Source: Gallaecimonas kandeliae | GTDB taxonomy: Bacteria; Pseudomonadota; Gammaproteobacteria; Enterobacterales; Gallaecimonadaceae | Reading direction: 5' to 3' | Length of the DNA: 64,000 nucleotides | Assembly: GCF_030450055.1 (NCBI RefSeq) | Contig: NZ_CP118480.1 | Location: forward strand, 2,693,415 to 2,757,414 | Shown here: in pieces, positions 57,384-64,000 of the stretch | Numbering within the stretch: position 1 is the first letter of the stretch | Layout: each line of letters starts with the position of its first letter | Notes under the pieces: generated by a model | Seen by the model: only the letters and a program-made list of their open reading frames with translations | What the model was told of the DNA's origin: nothing | Database searches by the model: none | Program-made: the position numbers and the translations under genes

Positions 57384-58863
57384 TTTTGAAGCCCCCCTGG
57401 TCTGCGTCGACCTGGGCTCCAACTCCTTTCACCTGCTGAAGGCCTCTTACTGCAAAGGGGCCTTTCGCATCCTCACCAAGGTCAAGGAAAGGGTACGCCT
57501 TGCCGAGGGGCTGAGCGAAGACCATCAGTTGGACGAGGCCGCCATGGCCCGCGGCCTGGACTGCCTGGCCCGCTTCCGGGAGATCGTCGGCGACATCCCC
57601 AAGGAGCGGGTGCGCACAGTCGCTACCTACACCTTGCGCCGCGCCGCCAACGGCGACGCCTTCATCAAGGCCGCCCGCGCCGTCTATCCCTACCCAATAG
57701 AAGTCATCTCCGGTGCCGAAGAGGCCCGCCTCATCTATCAGGGGGTAGCCCAAACCCAGCCCGGCAGCGACAACCGCCTGGTGCTGGACATCGGCGGTGG
57801 CAGCACCGAGTTCATCATTGGCCGCGGCCTGGAGACGCGGCGCCTGGCCAGCCTGTCCATGGGCTGTGTCAGCTACCAGCAGCGCTTCTTCAAAGACGAC
57901 AAGCTCACCGACGCCGGTTTTCACGCCGCCGAAACAGCCGCGGCCCAGGAACTGGAGACCATAGAGCAAAGCTACAGGGACGAAGGCTGGCAACAGGCCA
58001 TCGGCTGTTCCGGCACCGTCAAGGCAGTGCTGGGCTGCATCCAGGCCCGCTGGCCGGAAGAGAGTGCCATCACCCTCAAGCGCCTCAAGGCGCTGCGCAA
58101 GCTCTGCATACAGGCGGGGGAAGTGAACAAGCTCAAGCTGCAGGCGGTGAACGACGAGCGCCGCCAGGTGTTCCCGGCGGGCCTGGCCATACTGACCGCA
58201 AGTTTCAAGGCCCTGGGGCTGGAACAGCTGGAGTTTTCGGACGCCGCCCTGCGCGAAGGCCTGATGTTCCAGATGGAACCAGGCCTTGGTCACCAGGATG
58301 CCAGGGAGCGCACCGCCGCCGCCCTGGCCGCCCAGTACCATGTGGACAGGGCCCAGGCGGTGCGGGTGCGCAATACCGCCTTGATGCTGTTCCGCCAACT
58401 GAGTGGCGACAGGGAGTTGGCCCTGCTGCTGGGCTGGGCCGCCGAGCTGCACGAGGTGGGGCTGCAGATCAATTTCCACGGGGTGCAGCGCCACTCGGCC
58501 TACATACTGGAGAACAGCGATCTGGTGGGCTTCAACCAGGAACAGCAACTGGTGCTGGCCTGCCTGGCCCGCTATTCCCGCAAGGGCCTCAAGCAGTTCG
58601 CCCTGCCCCGCCTCAACCTCTTCCAGGAAGAGGATGTGCAGCTGATGGTGCGGGTGCTGCGCCTGGCGGTGGTGCTGAACCGGCGCCGCCAGAGCCTGCG
58701 CCTGCCGGCGCTCAGGCTGAGCCGCCAGGAGGCCGAACTGCAGCTCAACATCCCGGCCCTGTGGCTGCTGCGCCAGGAGCTGATCGCCGCCGATCTCGCC
58801 CAGGAGGCCCAGCACCAGGCCCAGGCCAACTGGCCCTTGCAGCTGCTAGCCAGGGACGACTAG
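57373..58863 (+). CDS. ppx: Exopolyphosphatase (Ppx/GppA family)
   Basis: Encodes 496 residues. Start is TTG 57373 with AAGGAG six bases before; no ATG or GTG is suitably placed before the conserved VCVDLGSNSFHLL. Actin-like domains I and II include GAEEARLIYQGV and VLDIGGGSTEFI, followed by an HD-like helical C-terminal half. It removes terminal phosphates from polyphosphate; a GppA-type role on pppGpp is possible. The stop shares a CTAG with the convergent DUF2955 gene. Confidence 0.93.
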   Translation: MTDDFEAPLVCVDLGSNSFHLLKASYCKGAFRILTKVKERVRLAEGLSEDHQLDEAAMARGLDCLARFREIVGDIPKERVRTVATYTLRRAANGDAFIKAARAVYPYPIEVISGAEEARLIYQGVAQTQPGSDNRLVLDIGGGSTEFIIGRGLETRRLASLSMGCVSYQQRFFKDDKLTDAGFHAAETAAAQELETIEQSYRDEGWQQAIGCSGTVKAVLGCIQARWPEESAITLKRLKALRKLCIQAGEVNKLKLQAVNDERRQVFPAGLAILTASFKALGLEQLEFSDAALREGLMFQMEPGLGHQDARERTAAALAAQYHVDRAQAVRVRNTALMLFRQLSGDRELALLLGWAAELHEVGLQINFHGVQRHSAYILENSDLVGFNQEQQLVLACLARYSRKGLKQFALPRLNLFQEEDVQLMVRVLRLAVVLNRRRQSLRLPALRLSRQEAELQLNIPALWLLRQELIAADLAQEAQHQAQANWPLQLLARDD

Positions 58864-59888
58864 GCGGCAGCAGGGGCGTTGCGGGTGGACTCGAACCGGT
58901 TGAGGGTCTTGTCCAGCAGGTAGGAGACCATCATCAAAACCAGCAGGGCCACCGCCACCGAAGTGATCCGGTAGGCACCGCCATAGAGCATGTCCTTGTT
59001 GGGCAGCAGGTACTGGCCGAAGAGGATGCCGACGGTGGTCATGGCCCCGAAGCCGGCGCCGGAGCCGGCCCGCTCCATAAAGTGCAGCCGGGCTGTTACC
59101 AGCAGGCAGACGACGAGGGCCGCCAGCACCAGCAGGAAGTGGTTGATGAGGTCGTACATCAGCACCTGCATCCCCAGCGCCAGGGCGCAGCCCACCACCA
59201 CGCCGTTCAACCTCTTCCAAGACGCCGTCATGGCCCCCTGGTAGGTCATGGGGAAGAGCACCAGCACAGTCGCCACCTGGGCCGACAGCGAGTCGCGCAG
59301 ATCCAGCACCTGGAAGACGATGAAGGACAGGGTGCCGATACCGGCCCCCATCAGCATCCGATGGTTTATCTCGGCACCGGACAGGGCCTGGCGCGGCGGC
59401 AAGGCCACCGGCTCCGTCTCGGGAATGAGCCAGTACAGCAGGGCGGCGCTGATAACGGAGAGCAGCGACGCCAGGCTGACCGAGGTGATCATGTCGATGG
59501 GGGAAGTGTCCGGGTAGCTGGAGAAATGCAGCAGGGTGGACAATGTCACCAGGCCAATGGCGCCGAACACGAAGTAAGGGGTGCTGGCCATCAGCCGGAA
59601 GCGCCAGCAATAAAGGGCGAAGACCCCCAGGGTCATCGGCAGCGGATGGTGCTGGAACAGGGCGTAGAGCAGCCAGACCTCCACCAGGTTGACGGCGGCG
59701 GCCGCCAGCATCTGAAAAGCCACCAGGCGGTTGAACACCGGCACCAGCCCCAGCAGCAGCATGGGGTAGACGGTGAAGAAGAGGCCGTAGGGCCAGTTCA
59801 TCAGCTTGGCGATGGTGAATCCGAGGGCGCTGCCGAGGGTGACCCTCAGCAGTCGCCGCAGTTCCTGGTGGCTCAGCTTAGTAGACAT
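58860..59888 (-). CDS. DUF2955/FUSC-like membrane protein of an efflux operon
   Basis: Encodes 342 residues with about ten predicted TM segments in two sets (about 20-150 and 190-325) around a short loop, typical of the DUF2955/FUSC-like family that partners HlyD-type adaptors (as AaeB with AaeA). It likely forms the inner-membrane channel for aromatic acid or drug export. Its start overlaps the end of the HlyD gene by 11 bases. Its stop overlaps the ppx stop in the sequence CTAG. Confidence 0.85.
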   Translation of the reverse strand: MSTKLSHQELRRLLRVTLGSALGFTIAKLMNWPYGLFFTVYPMLLLGLVPVFNRLVAFQMLAAAAVNLVEVWLLYALFQHHPLPMTLGVFALYCWRFRLMASTPYFVFGAIGLVTLSTLLHFSSYPDTSPIDMITSVSLASLLSVISAALLYWLIPETEPVALPPRQALSGAEINHRMLMGAGIGTLSFIVFQVLDLRDSLSAQVATVLVLFPMTYQGAMTASWKRLNGVVVGCALALGMQVLMYDLINHFLLVLAALVVCLLVTARLHFMERAGSGAGFGAMTTVGILFGQYLLPNKDMLYGGAYRITSVAVALLVLMMVSYLLDKTLNRFESTRNAPAAA

Positions 59889-60942
59889 AATGCAGCAGGC
59901 TCACGACGCGCATCTGTTGCTTGCCCAGCCAGGCGATAAGGCCGTTGTGGCTGCCGGCCAGCATGACGGTGGCGCGGGAGCCTGAGACCAGGTCGCCAGG
60001 CAGGGGCTCTTCCAGGGACAGGTAGACCCGCACCCTCTGGGCATCGCGGACCCAGCGGTCGTTGTCTTCCGGCTTGGCCAACTGGCCGTTGGGGGACAGC
60101 TGACCCTGGGCCACGCCCTGGTCCCGGCTCTTGAGATCGGCCGGGAAAACCTGGCCCGGCAGGGCGTCGAACACCACCCAGGCCTTGGCGCCCTGCTGCA
60201 CCCGGCTCAGGCTCTTCTCCCGAAAGTCCGCCGAGATCTGTTCCTTGCCGCTGACCACCAAAGTCATCAACGATTGCTTGGCCTGGGCCTGGATACCGGG
60301 CACCAGTTGCAGGTTGGAAATCACCCCAGATTCCGGTGCCAGCACCTGGGTGCGGGACAGGTTGAGCCTGGCCTGCTCCAACTGGTTCTGGGCCTGGCGG
60401 ATCCGCAGGTTCTGATCGCCCTTGTCACCCAGCTGCACCTTGACCGCCTCGCGCTTCTGGCGGGCCGCCATCACCATGGCCTCGGCGGCCTGGACGGCAG
60501 TGTCGGCCTGGTCCAGCTGTTGCTGGCTGACCAGGTTATTGGCCTTGAGGGCCTGCAGGCGCTTGCGCTCCCGGACCTTCTCCTCGGCGTTGACCTGGGC
60601 CTGGCGCAGATCGGCTTCGCTCAGGGCCAACTGGGCGCTCAGGTTGTCGTTGGCCTGCTGGGCCACCTTGAGGGCCAGCTCGGCCTTTTCCACCGCCAAC
60701 TGGTAGTCGCGGGGATCGATGCGGAACAGCAGGTCCCCTGCCTTGACGGCCTGGTTGTTGCTCACCGCCACCTGCACCACCTCGCCGGGCACCTGGGGGG
60801 CTATGGCCAGCACGGGGCGCTGCACCATGGCGTGGGGGGTCATGGGGATGGCCACGTCTGCGACCAGCACGTAGGCCAGGATCACCAGGAAGGCCACCAG
60901 GGAGCGGCGCATCCAACGGTTGAAGACATGATCGGCTGTCAT
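59878..60942 (-). CDS. HlyD/EmrA-family periplasmic adaptor
   Basis: Encodes 354 residues. One N-terminal TM segment (about 15-32), a biotinyl-lipoyl-like domain (VQVAVSNNQAVKAGDLLFRIDPRDYQ), a long alpha-helical hairpin (about 80-190) and a C-terminal beta barrel. It would link the DUF2955 inner-membrane protein to an outer-membrane channel. No TolC-like gene is in the operon. The start overlaps the marR stop by 4 bases. Confidence 0.9.
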   Translation of the reverse strand: MTADHVFNRWMRRSLVAFLVILAYVLVADVAIPMTPHAMVQRPVLAIAPQVPGEVVQVAVSNNQAVKAGDLLFRIDPRDYQLAVEKAELALKVAQQANDNLSAQLALSEADLRQAQVNAEEKVRERKRLQALKANNLVSQQQLDQADTAVQAAEAMVMAARQKREAVKVQLGDKGDQNLRIRQAQNQLEQARLNLSRTQVLAPESGVISNLQLVPGIQAQAKQSLMTLVVSGKEQISADFREKSLSRVQQGAKAWVVFDALPGQVFPADLKSRDQGVAQGQLSPNGQLAKPEDNDRWVRDAQRVRVYLSLEEPLPGDLVSGSRATVMLAGSHNGLIAWLGKQQMRVVSLLHYVY

Positions 60943-61379
60943 TTCGACTCCTCCGACAACAGGGCCTGGGCGTTGCTGATCACCTGCTCAAGCACATCGT
61001 GTAAGACCTGGCGCCGCTCGGGGCTGATCCCCTGGAGCAGCAGTTCCCGCCCCTCCTTGGCCACCGCCTCCATTTCCTTGATGAGCTTGCGGCCCTCGGG
61101 GCTGAACCAGAGGGTCCGGCAACGGGCATCGGATTCGCTGGCGCGGCGTTCGATGAGACCGGCCTCTTCCAGTTGGCTGAGGGTGCGGACCATGGAGGGT
61201 TGTTCTACCCCCACGTTGGCCGCCAACGCACTCTGGGTACAGCCCTCCCCTATCCGGTCCAGCACCAGCAAGGCGACCCAACGGGTCTGGGTCAGGCCCA
61301 GCTTCGCCATGTACTTGTCGACGACGTGGCGCCAGCTCAGGCCGGCCCTGTTCATCAACCAACCCAGATTGCTTTCCAT
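60939..61379 (-). CDS. MarR-family repressor of the efflux operon
   Basis: Encodes 146 residues from ATG 61379, with GAGGTG upstream; ATG 61391 lies within the operator region and has no SD. Winged helix-turn-helix core (QSALAANVGVEQPSMVRTLSQLEEAGLIERRAS) flanked by dimerisation helices, similar to SlyA. Two palindromes just upstream are likely its operators. It leads the marR-hlyD-DUF2955 operon and would be released by small aromatic ligands. Confidence 0.92.
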   Translation of the reverse strand: MESNLGWLMNRAGLSWRHVVDKYMAKLGLTQTRWVALLVLDRIGEGCTQSALAANVGVEQPSMVRTLSQLEEAGLIERRASESDARCRTLWFSPEGRKLIKEMEAVAKEGRELLLQGISPERRQVLHDVLEQVISNAQALLSEESK

Positions 61380-61393
61380 GGGGCACCTCATTT

Positions 61394-61435
61394 ACTTAGC
61401 TTGCTAAGTATAATAGCGCATGGTTAGCAGGCTAA
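61394..61435 (-). promoter_or_regulatory. Promoter with two MarR-type palindromes
   Basis: ACTTAGCTTGCTAAGT (61394-61409) is a perfect palindrome; TTAGC-AG-GCTAA (61424-61435) is a second, 28 bases away centre to centre. On the minus strand TTGCTT and TATTAT, 18 bases apart, lie over and between them, so a bound repressor would block RNA polymerase. Confidence 0.75.
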
Positions 61436-61444
61436 GCAAATAGC

Positions 61445-61470
61445 AAAAAAAGACCGGGCAGGGCCCGGTC
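61445..61470 (-). terminator. Terminator after pstS
   Basis: On the minus strand GACCGGGC-CCT-GCCCGGTC followed by seven T, ~30 bases past the pstS stop. Confidence 0.85.
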
Positions 61471-61499
61471 GTCAAAGGGAGTGGTGTTGATGTTGGAAA

Positions 61500-62468
61500 C
61501 TAGTCGAGGCCCAGACTGGCCAGCTCGCGCTTGGCCACCATGGCTGGCAGCGGCACATAGCCGTCCTTTTCCACCACCTGCTGGCCTGCCTTGGACAGCA
61601 CCATCTTGATGAATTCGGCCTGCATGGGGTCCAGGGGCTTGTTGGGCTGCTTGTTGACGTAGATATAGAGGAAGCGGGACAGCGGATAGGCGCCGGTCAC
61701 GGCGCTGCTCGGGGTAGCGTCGATATAGGTCTTGCCGCCGTCCTTGGACAGGGGCACCGTCTTGACCCCTGAGGTCTTGTAGCCGATACCGGAATAGCCG
61801 ATGGCGTTCAGGGAGGTGCTCACCGACTGCACCACGGACGCCGAGCCCGGCTGTTCGTTGACGCTGTTCTTGAAGTCACCCTTGCACAGGGCCTCTTCCT
61901 TGAAATAGCCGTAGGTGCCGGACACAGAGTTGCGGCCGTAGAGCTGGATGTCCTTGGCCGCCCAGTCGCCGGTCAGGCCCAGCTGGCCCCAGGTCTCGAT
62001 GGGCTTGAGCCCACACTTGAGGGTAGCGGAGAAGACGGCGTCCACCTGGGCCAGGGTCATGCCCTTGATGGGGTTGTCCTTGTGCACGTAGACAGCCAGG
62101 GCGTCGATGGCGACCCGCACCATGGTGGGCTTGTAGCCGTAGCGCTTCTCGAAGGCCTCAATCTCGCCTGACTTCATCTTGCGGCTCATGGGCCCGAACT
62201 GGGCCGTGCCCTCGGTCAGGGCAGGCGGCGCCGTGGAAGAGCCGGCGGCCTGGATCTGGATGTTGACGTTGGGATACTGGCGTTTGAATTCCTCGGCCCA
62301 GAAGGTCATCAGGTTGGCCAGGGTATCCGAGCCCACAGACGAGAGGTTGCCGGCGATGCCGGTGGTCTTGTGGTAGTCAGGCAGGCCCTTGTCGATGGTC
62401 GCCAGGACCGGCAACGCCAGGCTACAGGCGGCGAGGCCGAACGCACCAAGCCAAACTTTCAACTTCAT
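61500..62468 (-). CDS. pstS: Periplasmic phosphate-binding protein PstS
   Basis: Encodes 322 residues. Signal peptide about 1-23, then a type II periplasmic binding fold. Phosphate-contact segments are [18 protein letters not shown] and [12 protein letters not shown]. It delivers phosphate to PstCAB. It is a single-gene unit with its own Pho box and terminator, 7 kb from pstCAB and next to phoR, an order seen in Shewanella-like genomes. Confidence 0.95.
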   Translation of the reverse strand: MKLKVWLGAFGLAACSLALPVLATIDKGLPDYHKTTGIAGNLSSVGSDTLANLMTFWAEEFKRQYPNVNIQIQAAGSSTAPPALTEGTAQFGPMSRKMKSGEIEAFEKRYGYKPTMVRVAIDALAVYVHKDNPIKGMTLAQVDAVFSATLKCGLKPIETWGQLGLTGDWAAKDIQLYGRNSVSGTYGYFKEEALCKGDFKNSVNEQPGSASVVQSVSTSLNAIGYSGIGYKTSGVKTVPLSKDGGKTYIDATPSSAVTGAYPLSRFLYIYVNKQPNKPLDPMQAEFIKMVLSKAGQQVVEKDGYVPLPAMVAKRELASLGLD

Positions 62469-62517
62469 TGCATCGCTCCTCGTTGGTGCCGGCCCTGGGG
62501 GGAATGGCGCGCAGTAT

Positions 62518-62535
62518 CTGACAGGGTGGTGACAG
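62518..62535 (-). promoter_or_regulatory. Pho box of pstS
   Basis: On the minus strand CTGTCACCACCCTGTCAG: two CTGTCA half-sites exactly 11 bases apart, ~50 bases before the pstS start. The phoR stop is only 6 bases upstream of it. Confidence 0.85.
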
Positions 62536-62540
62536 CGACA

Positions 62541-63857
62541 TTACTCATTGATGACACTTTTATTTCTCACCACCAGATCCTTGGGGATCACGAAGGAGAA
62601 AGTGCTGCCCTTGCCCAGGGTGGACTCGATGTCGAGCCGGGAGCGGTGGCGGCTCAGCACATGCTTGACGATGGACAGCCCCAGCCCCGAACCGCCGGTG
62701 TTGCGGCTGCGGGCCTTGTCCACCCGGTAGAAGCGCTCTGTGATGCGCAGCACGTGCTCGGGGGCTATGCCGTCGCCGGTGTCGGTGACACTGAAGCGGG
62801 CCCGGCCGTCCGGCAAGGCCTGCCAGCGCACGTCTATCTGGCCACCAGCCGGGGTGTAGTGGATGGCGTTGGCCACCAGGTTGCTGAAGGCCGACATCAT
62901 CTGCTCGCCGTCGCCGCGCATGGACAGCTCGTCCACGTGGAAGCGGATCTGGTGCTGCTTATGGCTGTTCAGGGCCTGGCTGTCGGCTTCCAGCTTGGTC
63001 ATCAACGCCGGCACCGGCACCACCTTGAGGTTGTCCACTTCGCTCTTGGCTTCCAGGCGCGACAAGGCCAGCAGCTGCTCGACCAGGCTGTACATGCGGC
63101 TGACCTGGTCGGTCATCATCTTGTGGGGCTTGCCCCAGGGGCCCTGCTCCAGGCGGGGATCTTCGCCGATCATCTCCAGGTAGCCGCGCAGCACCGTCAG
63201 CGGCGTGCGCAGCTCGTGGGAGACGTTGGCCACGAAGTCGCGGCGCATCTGCTCCAGCTGCTGCAGCCGGGTGACGTCCCGCGCCACCAGCAATGTCTCG
63301 TTGGCGGTGTAGGGGATCACCCGCAGCTCTATGCTGGCCATGGACTGCACCGGCGAGGGGATGATCAAAGGTTCCTGGTATTGCTCGCGCTTGATGTAGG
63401 AAATGAACTCGGGGCGGCGCAGCAGGTTGTCCACCCTCTGGCCGTTATCTTCAGGCCAACGGATACCGAGGATGTTGGTGGCCAGCTTGTTGCACCAGAC
63501 GATCTCCCGCTCTTCGTTCATCACCACCACGGCGTCGGGCAGGGCTTCGGTGCCCTCGCGGAAGCGCTTGAGCAGGCGGCCCAGCTCCTTGCGGCGCTTG
63601 AGGTTCTTACGCTGCAGGAAGTAGATGCCGTCGAAGGCGTGTTGCCAGGCCCCGGAGCCCCGGGGCGGCGTGAACTGGCGACCGTCCCAGAGCCAACGGC
63701 TCAAAAGGTGCAGCTGCCAATAGTGCCAGAGCACCAGGCCCAGGGCACCCAGCAACAAAACCAGCAAGGGGGCGCCGAGCAAAAGCCCCACGCCCCCCAG
63801 TACCAAGCCATAGGCCAGAAGAGTCCAGCCCAGGCGCCACCAGGAAAAGTTGTGCAT
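62541..63857 (-). CDS. phoR: Phosphate regulon sensor kinase PhoR
   Basis: Encodes 438 residues from ATG 63857 (a TTG one codon earlier is also open). Two N-terminal TM segments (about 7-45), a basic linker, a PAS domain (PDAVVVMNEEREIVWCN), HisKA with His in VANVSHELRTPL, and the ATPase domain (NLVANAIHYTP, DTGDGIAPEH, GSGLGLSIVKHV). It phosphorylates PhoB at low phosphate. It follows phoB by 3 bases. Confidence 0.96.
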   Translation of the reverse strand: MHNFSWWRLGWTLLAYGLVLGGVGLLLGAPLLVLLLGALGLVLWHYWQLHLLSRWLWDGRQFTPPRGSGAWQHAFDGIYFLQRKNLKRRKELGRLLKRFREGTEALPDAVVVMNEEREIVWCNKLATNILGIRWPEDNGQRVDNLLRRPEFISYIKREQYQEPLIIPSPVQSMASIELRVIPYTANETLLVARDVTRLQQLEQMRRDFVANVSHELRTPLTVLRGYLEMIGEDPRLEQGPWGKPHKMMTDQVSRMYSLVEQLLALSRLEAKSEVDNLKVVPVPALMTKLEADSQALNSHKQHQIRFHVDELSMRGDGEQMMSAFSNLVANAIHYTPAGGQIDVRWQALPDGRARFSVTDTGDGIAPEHVLRITERFYRVDKARSRNTGGSGLGLSIVKHVLSRHRSRLDIESTLGKGSTFSFVIPKDLVVRNKSVINE

Positions 63858-63860
63858 CAA

Positions 63861-64000
63861 TCAGACCCGGCTGGAAAAGCGGTAGCCGGCGCCGCGTACC
63901 GTTTGTACGAGGCGGTCGTGACCATGGCCTTCCAGGGCCTTGCGCAGGCGACGGATATGAACGTCGACGGTGCGGTCTTCCACATAGACGTTGGTGCCCC
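63861..64000 (-). CDS. phoB: Phosphate regulon response regulator PhoB, C-terminal part
   Basis: Only the last 46 codons are in the window; the gene continues beyond position 64000. The visible part is the winged-helix recognition region ([15 protein letters not shown]) and the terminal [14 protein letters not shown] hairpin, as in PhoB. It directly precedes phoR in the same transcript. Binding sites that fit this regulator are seen upstream of pstC, pstS and probably ppk1. Confidence 0.93.
   Translation of the reverse strand, partial: GTNVYVEDRTVDVHIRRLRKALEGHGHDRLVQTVRGAGYRFSSRV

Overview
The window is about 64 kb of GC-rich (roughly 60%) chromosome from a marine or aquatic gammaproteobacterium. 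Gene order and protein sequences resemble the Gallaecimonas / Aeromonas / Shewanella / Vibrio neighbourhood, but the genus cannot be fixed from sequence alone. Nearly all genes are core genes in familiar order. No rRNA, tRNA, CRISPR array or intact insertion sequence was seen. The window ends inside phoB.

Layout. 1-1980: accessory pocket next to the 3' end of guaA. It holds structured repeats, two extra guaA 3' tails and two paralogous small membrane-protein genes, and looks like scars of islands that used guaA as an integration site. 1984-6555: guaBA divergent from xseA. 6644-8757: agmatine-to-putrescine genes aguB-aguA. 8929-18616: osmC-like gene, then the conserved ndk-rlmN-pilF-rodZ-ispG-hisS-yfgM-bamB-der series. 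18728-25790: iscX and the trmJ-cysE-iscR-iscS-iscU-iscA-hscB-hscA-fdx Fe-S assembly series with an IscR site, then divergent suhB. 26776-30209: HDOD and rhodanese proteins and a cluster of small paralogous lipoproteins, one broken. 30293-35697: queA-tgt-yajC-secD-secF.

35881-42190 is the most unusual part. A six-gene, tightly overlapping operon runs leftward from a QseB/PmrA-like box. It encodes a thermostable-haemolysin-family (acyltransferase-like) protein, an AMP-dependent acyl ligase fused to a haem-oxygenase-like diiron domain, a short-chain dehydrogenase, a periplasmic TPR protein and a QseBC/PmrAB-type two-component system. The set looks like a self-regulated pathway for an unidentified acyl-derived product. 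A candidate small RNA ends in its 3' end.

42287-47866: glyoxylate shunt aceB-aceA, oxyR with an overlapping Nudix gene, a CAP-domain gene whose ribosome-binding site lies in an inverted repeat, and a small orphan gene. 47928-64000: phosphate and polyphosphate region with an EVE-domain gene, ppk2, phoU-pstBAC with unusually large PstC and PstA, an ACT-domain protein, ppk1-ppx, a marR-hlyD-DUF2955 efflux operon, pstS, phoR and partial phoB. Pho-box-like sequences precede pstC, ppk1 and pstS, so uptake, signalling and polyphosphate turnover are probably co-regulated by PhoB.
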